NCBI RefSeq assembly: GCF_001423185.1
Contig: NZ_LMOB01000001.1
Location: 885,437 to 949,436 of the forward strand
DNA: 64,000 bases
Direction of reading: 5' to 3'
Source of the DNA: Plantibacter sp. Leaf314
GTDB taxonomy: Bacteria; Actinomycetota; Actinomycetes; Actinomycetales; Microbacteriaceae
Position numbers and translations under genes: made by a program. The notes under the pieces are model-generated. The model ran no database searches. It saw only the letters and a program-made list of their open reading frames with translations, and had not been told where the DNA came from. Within the stretch, counting starts at the first letter, position 1. Each line of letters starts with the position of its first letter. Shown in pieces: positions 40,938 through 50,116 of the stretch.

Positions 40938-41786
40938 GTGCTCGCGAACTACCTCATCGGCCTCCGCGAAGGCCTCGAAGCCGGCCTCATCGTCGGCATC
41001 CTCGTCGCCTACCTGAACAAGCTCGGCCGACGCGACGTCCTCCTCCGGCTCTGGCTCGGCGTCGCCGTCGCGATCGTCGTCTCGCTCGGCGTCGGCGCGA
41101 TCCTCACCTGGGGGCCGTACGGGTTGAGCTTCCAGGCGCAGGAGATCCTCGGCGGCGGCCTCTCCATCCTGGCCGTCGGTCTCGTCACCTGGATGATCTT
41201 CTGGATGGGCCGCAACGCCCGAGAGCTGAAGCACGACCTCGAGTCCCGACTCGACGCGGCCGTCGCCGGTTCCGCCGTCGGCATCGTGGTCCTCGGCTTC
41301 ATCAGCGTGGGACGCGAGGGGATCGAGACCGCGCTCTTCATCTGGGCCAGCGTCAACTCCGGCGAGAACGCCGTCGTCGGATCCATCGGGGCCCTCCTCG
41401 GCATCCTCACGGCCGTCGTCATCGCCTACCTCATCTACCGCGGCTTCGTCCGGATCAACCTCGGCACCTTCTTCACCTGGACCGGGCTCTTCCTCGTGGT
41501 CGTCGCCGCAGGCGTCCTGGCCTACGGGGTGGGCGACCTCCAGGAGGCCGGTGTCATCCCCGGCTGGGGCCAGGCCGCCTTCAACCTCAGCGCCGTCGTC
41601 CCGCCCACCAGTTGGTACGGCACCGTCCTCGGCGGCCTCTTCAACTTCACCCCCGCTCCGACCTGGGCACAGTTCATCGCGTGGCTGCTGTACCTGGTCG
41701 TCACACTCGTCTGCTTCGTCCGGGTCTCAGGGCTCGGGCGTCGCCGCCCGACCACGGTCACCAACCGCGTCGCGACGAGCGGCTGA
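40938..41786 (+). CDS. efeU: Ferrous iron permease EfeU (FTR1 family)
   Basis: The 282-residue permease has seven membrane helices and the two Glu motifs of FTR1 iron channels: LREGLEAG (residues 9-16) and GREGIETALF. It imports iron delivered by EfeO/EfeB. The start is GTG 40938, matching the family N-terminus; no strong ribosome-binding site is seen, and the frame is open far upstream without family similarity. An mRNA leader of about 150 bases separates it from the iron-regulated promoter. efeO follows after 57 bases. Confidence 0.93.
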   Translation: MLANYLIGLREGLEAGLIVGILVAYLNKLGRRDVLLRLWLGVAVAIVVSLGVGAILTWGPYGLSFQAQEILGGGLSILAVGLVTWMIFWMGRNARELKHDLESRLDAAVAGSAVGIVVLGFISVGREGIETALFIWASVNSGENAVVGSIGALLGILTAVVIAYLIYRGFVRINLGTFFTWTGLFLVVVAAGVLAYGVGDLQEAGVIPGWGQAAFNLSAVVPPTSWYGTVLGGLFNFTPAPTWAQFIAWLLYLVVTLVCFVRVSGLGRRRPTTVTNRVATSG

Positions 41787-41843
41787 CGCGGCAGGGCCCA
41801 CGTTCACACAGCACAGCACCAGCACCTTCCGACAGGAGTCTCC

Positions 41844-43055
41844 ATGCAGCACCGCATCATGACCGGCCTCGCAGGCGCGGGCGTCCTCGCCCTCGCGCTC
41901 ACGGGCTGCGTCCCGAACAACACGGGCACCGACGCGCTCACCGTCGACATCACGGACGACTCGTGCTCCGTGTCCGTCGCCAAGGCGACGGCGGGCGCCG
42001 TGACGTTCTCCATCACGAACAACGGCACCGACGTCAACGAGTTCGAGATCCTCGCCTCCGACAAGCTCCGCATCGTCGGCGAGAAGGAGAACGTCACCCC
42101 CGGGCAGACCGTCTCGTACGTGGCGCAGCTGAACCCGGGCACGTACTACACGGCCTGCAAGTTCCAGCTCGTCGGCGCTCCCGTCGGCCTCGCCGAGTTC
42201 ACCGTCAGCGGTGAGAACGCCGCCGTGTCGAAGGACGAGCAGGAGCTCACCGACCAGGCTGTCACGAACTACGTCGCGTACATCAAGTCGCAGGTCGCCG
42301 AGCTCGTGCCGCAGGTCAAGGCGTTCACCGACGCCTACGCGGCCGGCGACGACGAGACCGCCCGCGCACTCTTCGCCTCGACCCGCGTCTCCTACGAGCG
42401 CATCGAGCCGACCGCCGAGGCCTTCGGCGACCTCGATCCGAAGATCGACTACCGCGAGGTCGACGCCGTCGCCGAGGGCCTCGACTGGACGGGCTTCCAC
42501 CGGATCGAGAAGGACCTCTGGCCGCCGGCAGCAGACGCCCTCAACTCCGACGGGACGAGCGCCCTCATGGACTGGACCGCGTCCACGCCTGAGCAGCGTC
42601 AGCAGTTCGCCACCGGACTCGTCGACGACGTCCAGCAGCTCTTCGACCTCGTCTCCGAGAAGGACTTCACCGTGAGCCTCGGCGACATCTCGAACGGCGC
42701 CATCGGCCTCCTCGACGAGGTCGCCGTCGGCAAGATCTCCGGTGAGGAGGACTGGTGGTCGCACACCGACCTCTACGACTTCGCCGCGAACGTCCAGGGC
42801 GCCGAGGTGGCCTTCGGCAACGTGAAGGACATCGCCGCCGGCAAGGGCGACGCCGGCACGAAGCTCGTCGGCCAGATCGAGACGGAGTTCACGGCACTGC
42901 AGGACCTGCTCGCGAAGTACGGCAGCCTCGACAGCGGGTTCGTGAGCTACGACACCGTCACCGAGGACCAGCGCAAGGAACTCTCCGACCAGGTCAACGC
43001 CCTCTCCGAGCCGCTCTCGCAGCTCACCCACACGGTGCTCGGCGTCGCCGAGTAG
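41844..43055 (+). CDS. efeO: Iron uptake lipoprotein EfeO (cupredoxin + M75 imelysin-like)
   Basis: The 403-residue lipoprotein has a signal ending in ALTGC (Cys22), an N-terminal cupredoxin-like domain (about 30-125, with NNGTDVNEFEIL and Cys near 105) and a C-terminal M75 domain (about 135-400) carrying the HxxE iron motif in FHRIEKDLW (near residue 218). It captures iron outside the membrane and passes it to EfeU. CAGGAGTCTCC is a good ribosome-binding site. It belongs to the efeUOB operon under the iron box. Confidence 0.94.
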   Translation: MQHRIMTGLAGAGVLALALTGCVPNNTGTDALTVDITDDSCSVSVAKATAGAVTFSITNNGTDVNEFEILASDKLRIVGEKENVTPGQTVSYVAQLNPGTYYTACKFQLVGAPVGLAEFTVSGENAAVSKDEQELTDQAVTNYVAYIKSQVAELVPQVKAFTDAYAAGDDETARALFASTRVSYERIEPTAEAFGDLDPKIDYREVDAVAEGLDWTGFHRIEKDLWPPAADALNSDGTSALMDWTASTPEQRQQFATGLVDDVQQLFDLVSEKDFTVSLGDISNGAIGLLDEVAVGKISGEEDWWSHTDLYDFAANVQGAEVAFGNVKDIAAGKGDAGTKLVGQIETEFTALQDLLAKYGSLDSGFVSYDTVTEDQRKELSDQVNALSEPLSQLTHTVLGVAE

Positions 43056-43165
43056 ACCGCACCGGGCCCGCCGCCGTCGCGGCACACCGGGCCGGAACGA
43101 CTCAGAGCATTCTGGGGGTTCCGGCCCCGCGGTCTTCCAGCCACCCCTGAATAGCATGAGGTCCG

Positions 43166-44497
43166 ATGACCGAGCAGACTCCCCCCACCAGTCCTGAACC
43201 CGAGGCACCGTCCTCTCCGACGGACGACACCCCACGGCGGGGTCTCTCGCGTCGGGCGCTCTTCGGCCTGGCCGGAGCCGGGGCCGCCGGACTCGCGGCA
43301 GGCGCCGGCGCGACGGTCGCGATCACCGCGGCCGCGACGGCCTCGGCGAGCAGCGCGGGCGTCACCACCGTGTACCCGTTCGCCGGAGCGCACCAGAGCG
43401 GGATCACGACGCCGGCTCAGGACCGGCTGCACTTCGCCGCCTACGACGTGTCGGCGGGCACCACCAGGGAGGAACTCATCGAGCTGCTCCAGGACTGGAG
43501 TGTCGCCGCGGCACGGATGACGCAGGGGCAGGAGGTCGCGGCGGGTGGCGCCGTCGACGGTTCCCCGCTCGCTCCCCCGGTCGACACCGGAGAGGCGCTC
43601 GGGCTCCCCGCGAGTGGACTCACGATCACCTTCGGGTTCGGTCCCACCCTCTTCGCCGCGGAGGACGGCACGGACCGCTTCGGCATCGCCGACCGTCGGC
43701 CACCCGAGCTGCAGAAACTGCCCCGGTTCACGGGCGACAACCTGCAGGCCGGCCTCACCGGCGGCGACCTCTGCATCCAGGCGTGCGCCGACGACCCACA
43801 GGTCGCCGTCCACGCGATCCGCAACCTGAGCCGCATCGCGTTCGGACGCGCCTCCATCCGCTGGTCGCAACTCGGCTTCGGTCGGACGTCCTCCACCTCC
43901 ACGAGCCAGGTCACCCCGCGCAACCTGTTCGGCTTCAAGGACGGCACCGCCAACGTGAAGTCCGAGGAGACGAAGACGGTCGAAGCGCAGGTGTGGGTGC
44001 AGGACGGCGACACGGCCAGTTGGCTGAGCGGCGGCTCCTACCTCGTCGTCCGCAAGATCCGCATGATCATCGAGACCTGGGACCGCGCGCAGCTCCAGGA
44101 GCAGGAGCGCGTCATCGGCCGGAGCAAGGGCGAGGGCGCTCCGCTGTCGGGCGGCAAGGAGTTCACGGAACCCGACTTCGCCGCGGTCGGCGCGACGGAC
44201 CAGCCGCTCATCGACAAGCACTCCCACGTGCGCCTGGCGCACCCGACCCAGCTCAAGGGCACGAAGCTCCTCCGGCGCGGGTACAACTTCGTCGACGGCA
44301 ACGACGACCTCGGGCGGCTGAACGCCGGCCTGTTCTTCATGTCGTACCAGCGCTCACCGCAGCAGTTCATCGACGTGCAGCGTGCCCTCGCGACGGACGC
44401 GCTCAACGAGTACATCAAGCACGTCGGTTCCGCGATCTTCGCCGTGCCCCCGGGCGCGAGCACCGACGGCTGGGTGGGCGAGACGCTCTTCGCGTAG
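43166..44497 (+). CDS. efeB: Dye-decolorizing (Dyp-type) heme peroxidase EfeB
   Basis: The 443-residue protein has a long twin-arginine signal (LSRRALFGL, then a Gly/Ala-rich hydrophobic stretch), so it is exported folded with heme. The Dyp signature GFKDG (about 254-258) and a heme-ligand His in DKHSHVRLAHP are present. It oxidises ferrous iron and completes the EfeUOB importer. TAGCAT lies eight bases before the ATG, so besides read-through from efeUO it may have its own leaderless promoter. The 110-base gap after efeO supports this. Export needs the Tat pathway, whose TatB gene is in this window. Confidence 0.94.
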   Translation: MTEQTPPTSPEPEAPSSPTDDTPRRGLSRRALFGLAGAGAAGLAAGAGATVAITAAATASASSAGVTTVYPFAGAHQSGITTPAQDRLHFAAYDVSAGTTREELIELLQDWSVAAARMTQGQEVAAGGAVDGSPLAPPVDTGEALGLPASGLTITFGFGPTLFAAEDGTDRFGIADRRPPELQKLPRFTGDNLQAGLTGGDLCIQACADDPQVAVHAIRNLSRIAFGRASIRWSQLGFGRTSSTSTSQVTPRNLFGFKDGTANVKSEETKTVEAQVWVQDGDTASWLSGGSYLVVRKIRMIIETWDRAQLQEQERVIGRSKGEGAPLSGGKEFTEPDFAAVGATDQPLIDKHSHVRLAHPTQLKGTKLLRRGYNFVDGNDDLGRLNAGLFFMSYQRSPQQFIDVQRALATDALNEYIKHVGSAIFAVPPGASTDGWVGETLFA

Positions 44498-44519
44498 CGT
44501 CCGTCGGGCCAACCCCGGA

Positions 44520-44536
44520 CACTGAGCCGGTCGACG
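44520..44536 (-). repeat. Diverged copy of the intergenic repeat, reverse orientation
   Basis: CACTGAGCCGGTCGACG matches the reverse complement of the repeat after dapD (CCCTGAGCTTGTCGAAG) at 13 of 17 bases. It lies between the convergent efeB and lipoprotein genes. Confidence 0.35.
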
Positions 44537-44538
44537 TG

Positions 44539-44970
44539 CTACTTGACGGTCACGGTGTAGAGGATGCTGTCGGCCGAGGCCACGAGCTTCACGTCGTAGG
44601 CCGTCGTCGACAGGGTCACGATCGAACCGTCGCCGTTCGCGATCTCCCCGTCGATCGTGAAGCCGGCCGCGACGAGGGCGTCCTTCGCGGCCGTCGCGGC
44701 GTCCGTCGCCTGCACGGTGACGACGAAGGTGTCCTTGCCATCGACCGTGCCGCGACCGCCGTTGACCGTGCCCTCCACGACCGGGACGGCGTCCGTCGGA
44801 TAGCCGTCCGGCAGGCCCTCATCGAGGTTGACGTCGAAGTCCCCGCCGGTCGCGTCTCGGATGCCCTGCTCGACCGAGTCCTTCACGGTCGATTCGATGA
44901 CGCTGCACCCGGCGAGCGTGGGAGCGAGGACGAGGGCGGCCAGCAGGGCGAGGGAGGCGGGTCGGCGCAT
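44539..44970 (-). CDS. Small secreted lipoprotein, unknown function
   Basis: The 143-residue protein has a signal peptide ending in the lipobox LAGC (Cys22). The mature domain looks beta-rich with Gly/Asp turns (VPVVEGTVNGGRGTVDGKDT, VTVQATD). I do not recognise a named family. The ATG at 44968-44970 has TAAGCT six bases upstream, indicating a leaderless mRNA. It lies 70 bases downstream of typA in the same direction, separated by a hairpin; a lipoprotein next to typA is also seen in mycobacteria (LprW). Confidence 0.75.
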   Translation of the reverse strand: MRRPASLALLAALVLAPTLAGCSVIESTVKDSVEQGIRDATGGDFDVNLDEGLPDGYPTDAVPVVEGTVNGGRGTVDGKDTFVVTVQATDAATAAKDALVAAGFTIDGEIANGDGSIVTLSTTAYDVKLVASADSILYTVTVK

Positions 44971-44986
44971 GCCATCAGCTTAACGA

Positions 44987-45024
44987 GCCGACGCCCGGTC
45001 TTCCTGGGAGGACCGGGCGTCGGC
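44987..45024 (-). terminator. Terminator after typA
   Basis: Bases 44987-45000 pair perfectly with 45011-45024 around a ten-base loop, 16 bases past the typA stop codon. It separates typA from the lipoprotein gene, whose own -10 element lies just beyond. Confidence 0.75.
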
Positions 45025-45040
45025 GATGCGAACGTGCTGC

Positions 45041-46948
45041 CTACTCGGACTGCTTCTTGAGACGCGAGTAGCTGCGCTGGCGGGCCTGAGCGTCGAGCTC
45101 GACCTTGCGGATGCGCACGTGCTCGGGCGTGACCTCGACGCACTCGTCCTCACGGGCGAACTCGAGGCTCTCCTCGAGGGTGAGGACGCGCGGCGGCGTC
45201 ATCGACTCGAAGTTGTCCGCGGAGGACTGACGCATGTTGGTCAGCTTCTTCTCCTTGGTGATGTTCACGTCCATGTCGTCGTTGCGCGAGTTCTCGCCGA
45301 TGACCATGCCCTCGTAGACCTCTTCGGTCGGCTGGACGAAGAACGACATGCGCTCCTGCAGGGCGATGATCGCGAACGGCGTGACCACACCGGAGCGGTC
45401 GGCGACGATCGAGCCGTTGTTGCGCGTCGTGATCGCACCGGCCCACTCGCCGTAGCCGTGTGCCAACGCGTTGGCGATACCCGTGCCGCGCGTGGCGGTG
45501 AGGAACTCGGAGCGGAAGCCGATGAGGCCGCGCGACGGGACGATGAACTCCATGCGCACCCAACCGGTGCCGTGGTTCGCCATGTTCTCCATGCGGCCCT
45601 TACGAGCGGCGAGGAGCTGGGTGATCGCGCCGAGGTGCTCCTCGGGTGCGTCGATGGTCAGGTGCTCGTACGGCTCGTGGACCTTGCCGTCGATGCGCTT
45701 GGTGACCACCTGCGGCTTGCCGACGGTGAGCTCGTAGCCCTCGCGACGCATCTGCTCGACGAGGATGGCGAGCGCGAGCTCTCCACGACCCTGGACCTCC
45801 CAGGCGTCGGGGCGGCCGATGTCGAGGACCTTGAGCGAGACGTTACCGATGAGCTCGCGGTCGAGGCGGTCCTTGACCATGCGTGCGGTGAGCTTGTGGC
45901 CCTTGACCTTGCCCATGAGCGGCGAGGTGTTGGTCCCGATGGTCATCGAGATGGCCGGGTCGTCGACCGTGATGGCCGGGAGGGCGCGGACGTCCTCGGG
46001 GTCGGCCAGCGTGTCGCCGATCATGATGTCGGCGAAACCGGCGACGGCGACGATGTCGCCGGGGCCGGCGCTCTCGGCCGGGTAGCGGTCGAGGGCCTTC
46101 GTGATCATGAGCTCGGTCACGCGCACGTTGTGGACGTCGCCGTCGTGGCGGACCCAGGCGACCGTCTGGCCCTTCTTCAGCGTGCCGTTGAAGATGCGCA
46201 GGAGCGCGAGGCGACCGAGGAACGGCGAGGCGTCGAGGTTGGTGACGTGCGCCTGCAGCGGGTGCTCGTCGTCGTACTGCGGAGCCGGGATGTGCTCGAG
46301 GATCGCTGCGAACAGCGGCTCGAGGTCTTCGCTGTCGGGCAGTTCGCCGTTGGCGGGCTTGTTGGACGACGCGCGGCCGGCCTTGCCCGAGGCGTAGACG
46401 ACCGGGACGTCGAGGACGGCGTCGAGGTCGAGGTCGGGGACGTCGTCGACCATGTCGCTCGCGAGACCGATGAGGAGGTCCTGGCTCTCGACGACGACCT
46501 CGTCGATGCGGGCATCGGGACGGTCGGTCTTGTTGACGAGCAGGATGACGGGCAGCTTGGCCTCGAGCGCCTTGCGGAGCACGAAGCGGGTCTGCGGGAG
46601 GGGGCCCTCCGAGGCGTCGACCAGCAGCACGACGCCGTCGACCATGGAGAGGCCGCGCTCGACCTCACCACCGAAGTCGGCGTGGCCCGGGGTGTCGATG
46701 ACGTTGATCGTGATCGGGCCGTCGGTGGCGTGTTCGCCCTTGTACGAGATCGCCGTGTTCTTGGCGAGGATGGTGATGCCCTTTTCGCGCTCGAGCTCAT
46801 TCGAGTCCATGGCGCGTTCTTCGAGGTGGGCGTGTTCGGCGAAAGAGTTGGTCTGTCGCAGCATGGCGTCGACGAGGGTCGTCTTGCCGTGGTCAACGTG
46901 GGCCACGATCGCGACATTGCGCAGATCGGAACGAGTGGCGAGCGCCAT
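45041..46948 (-). CDS. typA: Translational GTPase TypA/BipA
   Basis: The 635-residue ribosome-associated GTPase has G1 AHVDHGKT (about 16-23), G2 region with EREKGITIL, G3 DTPGHADF, G4 NKTDR and G5 SGKAG. Domains II, III and V and the C-terminal TypA-specific domain follow. It works in ribosome assembly and stress adaptation. ATG 46946-46948 follows GAAGGAAG; TATGAT at 47005-47010 (minus strand) is a likely -10 element. A 13-codon extension upstream is in frame but lacks support. Confidence 0.96.
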   Translation of the reverse strand: MALATRSDLRNVAIVAHVDHGKTTLVDAMLRQTNSFAEHAHLEERAMDSNELEREKGITILAKNTAISYKGEHATDGPITINVIDTPGHADFGGEVERGLSMVDGVVLLVDASEGPLPQTRFVLRKALEAKLPVILLVNKTDRPDARIDEVVVESQDLLIGLASDMVDDVPDLDLDAVLDVPVVYASGKAGRASSNKPANGELPDSEDLEPLFAAILEHIPAPQYDDEHPLQAHVTNLDASPFLGRLALLRIFNGTLKKGQTVAWVRHDGDVHNVRVTELMITKALDRYPAESAGPGDIVAVAGFADIMIGDTLADPEDVRALPAITVDDPAISMTIGTNTSPLMGKVKGHKLTARMVKDRLDRELIGNVSLKVLDIGRPDAWEVQGRGELALAILVEQMRREGYELTVGKPQVVTKRIDGKVHEPYEHLTIDAPEEHLGAITQLLAARKGRMENMANHGTGWVRMEFIVPSRGLIGFRSEFLTATRGTGIANALAHGYGEWAGAITTRNNGSIVADRSGVVTPFAIIALQERMSFFVQPTEEVYEGMVIGENSRNDDMDVNITKEKKLTNMRQSSADNFESMTPPRVLTLEESLEFAREDECVEVTPEHVRIRKVELDAQARQRSYSRLKKQSE

Positions 46949-47004
46949 AAAAGGGTGGCTTCCTTCAAGTGGATGGGATTCGGGCACGATGGTGCCGACG
47001 GACC

Positions 47005-47010
47005 ATCATA
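47005..47010 (-). promoter_or_regulatory. Putative -10 element of typA
   Basis: TATGAT on the minus strand, 56 bases before the typA ATG, closely fits the -10 consensus. No good -35 hexamer is present 16-18 bases upstream. Confidence 0.45.
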
Positions 47011-47040
47011 CCGCAGGCGACCTCTCCAGCGCCTGAACGC

Positions 47041-47076
47041 CGACGGGCACCGGCGGAGGACCGCCGATGCCCGTCG
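47041..47076 (-). terminator. Terminator after the first peptide-binding protein gene
   Basis: Bases 47041-47056 pair with 47061-47076 with one mismatch and an AGGA loop, 31 bases past the stop codon of the solute-binding protein. It insulates typA, the next gene in the same direction. Confidence 0.75.
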
Positions 47077-47107
47077 TTCCGAGGCTCAGGTGAGCCCCTT
47101 GTGTCGC

Positions 47108-48832
47108 CTAGTTCTTCCAGCCCACGTTCTTCCAGTCGATGGTCTCGAACTGGGTCGGGCCGTAGTTCACGAGACCGGTCTTGACGCCGTAGGTGTACGG
47201 CACCGGGAACAGCGGGATCGTCGTCGCAAGGGCGACGATCTTCTTGTCGATCTCCTTCGCGATCTCGAGACGCTTCTGCGGGTCGAGCTCGGCGTTCGCG
47301 CTCGCCCACAGCTCGCCGAGCGAGTCGTCGGTGACACCGGGGAAGTTCTGCCCGGAGTCAGCCGGGTAGAAGATCGACTCCGTGCTGGAGATCGGGAACG
47401 CGGTGCCCTGCCAGGCGAAGCTCACGGCGTCGAAGTCGCGGGTCTCGGTGGTGACGTACTTCGTGAAGAAGTCGTCGGCCGGGACCGTGTCGATCTGCAG
47501 GTCGAAACCGGCTTCCTTCACCTGGGCCTGCACCTGCTGCGAGGTCTCGGCCGAGACCGGGTTCTCGGAGTCGATGACGTAGCGGATGGTCAGCTTCTTG
47601 CCGTCCTTCTCACGGATGCCGTTGCTGCCCTCGGTCCAACCGGCGTCCTCGAGCTGCTTCTTGGCGGCGTCGATGTCGTAGCCGAGCACCTTCGAGGCGT
47701 CGTCCTCGTAGCCGTCCTGGCCGGGGAGGAAGATGAGGTTGTTCAGCAGGTCGGTCGGGGCGTCGATTGCCGCCAGGCGGGACTCGGCGATGGTCTTGCG
47801 GTTGATCGACTTCGCGAACGCCTGACGGACCTCGGGGTCACTCAGGACCTCGGACGTGCCGTTCAGCGTGATGTGGTTGTAGTTCGTGCCACGTGACCGC
47901 TGGATCTGGGCGTCGCTGCGCTTCTGAGCCGTCTGGTAGTTGTCGGCGTTCGAGCCGATGCTGAAGACGTCGATCTCGCTGTTCGAGAACGCCTGGGCGA
48001 GACCCGCACGGGAGACCTGCTTGAAGATGATGTTGTCGAGCTTCGGCTTGTCGCCCCACCACTTCGGGTTGGGCTCGAAGGTCACGACCGCACCGGTCTG
48101 GTCGATCTTGCTCACGATGTACGGACCGCCGGACACGTAGGTGGTGCCGTCGGCGGCGTAGGGACCGGTCGCCCAGAGGGTGTTGAAGGACTCGGGCGTC
48201 GCGCCGAGCCACTTCGGCCAGATGTTGCCGAGGATGGAGGGCCAGTCGGCGTTCTTGTTCTTGAACGTGATGAGGACGTCCTGCGGGCTGTCGCCGGCCG
48301 TGACGGACTCGATGTCCTTCCAGACGTTCGTCGCGGTGGGCGCGTACGCGGGGTCGACGCCGTTGAGCGACTTCCACGTCGCGGCGAAGTCGTCGACGCT
48401 CATCGCCGTACCGTCCGACCAGACGGCGTCGGGGTTGATCTTGACCTCGACGACCTGCGGGTCCTCGGTCTTCAACTCGACGGAGGTCGCGAAGTCGGGG
48501 TTCGCCTCCCAGGTGCCGTCTTCCTTGATGTTGATGAACGACGGCGTGTAGAGGTTGCTGAGGAACTGGTCGTCGACGGTGCCGCTGTCGAGGTTGTACA
48601 GGTTCCAGTTCGCGGGGATCGCGTCGACCGCGAGGTTGAGCGTGCCGCCCTGCGCGATCTGGTCGGCGTCCGCTCGCTCCCAACCGGTACCGGACAGCTC
48701 GATCGGCTTCGCGGTGGAGCCGCCTCCGCCTGAACCGCCGCCGGTGCAAGCCGTCAATGCGAGGGCGACGATCGAGACGCCGGCGAGGATCATCCCGCCG
48801 CGGCGCCGCGATCCCTGTGTTCTGGAACTCAT
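47108..48832 (-). CDS. Peptide/nickel-type ABC transporter substrate-binding lipoprotein (family 5), cassette 1
   Basis: The 574-residue receptor has a basic N-terminus (SSRTQGSRRRGG), a hydrophobic core, the lipobox ALTAC (Cys29) and a Gly/Ser linker. The mature part follows the SBP family 5 plan: YNLDSGTVDDQFLSNLYTPS, PDFATSVELKTEDP, SDGTAMSVDDFAATWKSLNG, ADGTTYVSGGPYIVSKIDQ. ATG 48830-48832 follows GAAAGGTGG. It is divergent from the permease-ATPase operon at 49129-53138, its evident partner, from which it is separated by 296 bases. Likely ligands are oligopeptides; the exact one is unknown. Confidence 0.92.
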   Translation of the reverse strand: MSSRTQGSRRRGGMILAGVSIVALALTACTGGGSGGGGSTAKPIELSGTGWERADADQIAQGGTLNLAVDAIPANWNLYNLDSGTVDDQFLSNLYTPSFINIKEDGTWEANPDFATSVELKTEDPQVVEVKINPDAVWSDGTAMSVDDFAATWKSLNGVDPAYAPTATNVWKDIESVTAGDSPQDVLITFKNKNADWPSILGNIWPKWLGATPESFNTLWATGPYAADGTTYVSGGPYIVSKIDQTGAVVTFEPNPKWWGDKPKLDNIIFKQVSRAGLAQAFSNSEIDVFSIGSNADNYQTAQKRSDAQIQRSRGTNYNHITLNGTSEVLSDPEVRQAFAKSINRKTIAESRLAAIDAPTDLLNNLIFLPGQDGYEDDASKVLGYDIDAAKKQLEDAGWTEGSNGIREKDGKKLTIRYVIDSENPVSAETSQQVQAQVKEAGFDLQIDTVPADDFFTKYVTTETRDFDAVSFAWQGTAFPISSTESIFYPADSGQNFPGVTDDSLGELWASANAELDPQKRLEIAKEIDKKIVALATTIPLFPVPYTYGVKTGLVNYGPTQFETIDWKNVGWKN

Positions 48833-49128
48833 CGAGATCCACCTTTCGTGACGTGTTACTGCACGAGCCCGCACCGATGCGGAGCGGAAGGCGCGCAGGC
48901 CAATGTGGACCATCTTGCACCCGCTCCGACGATCCCCCACAAGTGGGCACGAATTGTTACCGTTTCGATTTCTCGACGGCACGAGCCGGAAACATACGTT
49001 TCGTTTCCTGAGAACACGCGTCGTTTTCTGATTCCCCGCGGTTGGGGGTTACAGTGTCTCCACCCCACGAGGGGAGCACAGCTGACGGGACGACGCGGTC
49101 CCCGTCCACGACTTCGCAAGGCTGGTAC
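48833..49128. other. Divergent intergenic region of peptide transporter cassette 1
   Basis: No gene was found in these 296 bases, which must hold promoters for the receptor gene (minus) and the permease operon (plus). The middle is A/T-richer than the surroundings. It includes a palindrome GGAAAC-N9-GTTTCC at 48988-49008, a candidate operator. No -35/-10 pair could be fixed with confidence on either strand. Confidence 0.45.
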
Positions 49129-50112
49129 ATGATCGGGTTCATTGCACGGCGGTTGGTCAACTACCTGTTCCTCTCCGCGATCGCCACCATGCTCGGCTAC
49201 GTCCTCGTGAGCATGACCCTCCAGCCCTCGGCCCGGTTCCTCGGCAAGAACCCGCCCATCCCCCAAGCCTCGATCGACGCCGCGCTGGACAAGATGGGCG
49301 TCAACCCGAAGGTGCCGTTGCTCGAGCGCCTCTGGGACTGGGTGACGCACCTCGTGACCACCGGCTCCCTCGGGGTGAGCACCCGCGGGACGCAAGTGAC
49401 GGCGGACATCTTCGAGCGGTCGGGCACGAGCCTCCGGTTGCTCGTCATCGGCACGATCCTCGGCGCGGTCATCGGCGTCGCCCTCGGCGTCTGGGGCGCC
49501 GTCCGCCAGTACCGGGCCAGCGACCAGATCATCACCTACGCCTCGTTCACGATCCTGGCGATGCCGGTGTTCGTCATCGGCGTCGTGCTCATGATCCTGG
49601 CGACGACGCTCAACCAGACGGTTGGCACGAACATCATCAACTTCACCGGCGAGTACACCGCCGGCCTCCAAGGCGGCTTCTGGACCCAGCTCGGCGACCG
49701 GGCCATGCACCTGCTCCTCCCCACCATCACCCTGACCGTCGGCGCCGTCGCCTCCTACTCCCGGTACCAGCGGAGCGCGATGCTCGACGTGATGAGCGCC
49801 GACTACATCCGCACCGCCCGGTCGAAGGGTCGCACCCGCGGCTCGGCGATCATCCGACACGGCGTCCGCGTCGCCCTCATCCCGATGTCCACCTTCTTCG
49901 CCTACTCGTTCGGGCTCATCCTCACGGGTGCCAGCGTGACCGAGAACGTGTTCAGCTGGCACGGCATGGGCGAGTACCTCCTCACCAGCGTCTCGAACTC
50001 GGACATCAACGCCGCGGCCGGGACCATCCTCTTCACCTCCATCCTCGTCCTCATCGCCGGAACGCTCTCCGACGTGATCTATGCGGCGCTCGACCCGAGA
50101 GTGCGGGTGTAA
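49129..50112 (+). CDS. Peptide ABC transporter permease (DppB/OppB type), cassette 1
   Basis: The 327-residue permease begins MIGFIARRLVNYLFL, the usual DppB start, with six membrane helices and the EAA-type loop DYIRTARSKGRTRGSAIIRH near residues 225-245. A large extracytoplasmic loop follows the first helix (25-100). ATG 49129 follows CAAGG; an upstream TTG in frame at 49042 would add 29 unlikely residues. It is the first gene of the plus-strand operon, with the second permease starting five bases after its stop. Confidence 0.9.
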   Translation: MIGFIARRLVNYLFLSAIATMLGYVLVSMTLQPSARFLGKNPPIPQASIDAALDKMGVNPKVPLLERLWDWVTHLVTTGSLGVSTRGTQVTADIFERSGTSLRLLVIGTILGAVIGVALGVWGAVRQYRASDQIITYASFTILAMPVFVIGVVLMILATTLNQTVGTNIINFTGEYTAGLQGGFWTQLGDRAMHLLLPTITLTVGAVASYSRYQRSAMLDVMSADYIRTARSKGRTRGSAIIRHGVRVALIPMSTFFAYSFGLILTGASVTENVFSWHGMGEYLLTSVSNSDINAAAGTILFTSILVLIAGTLSDVIYAALDPRVRV

Positions 50113-50116
50113 CGAC

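Noticed and set aside
45026..47896. A 956-codon plus-strand open frame opposite typA and the peptide-binding protein gene
   Set aside because: It spans two clear minus-strand genes and their intergenic terminator and has biased composition without motifs; it is a codon-bias shadow.
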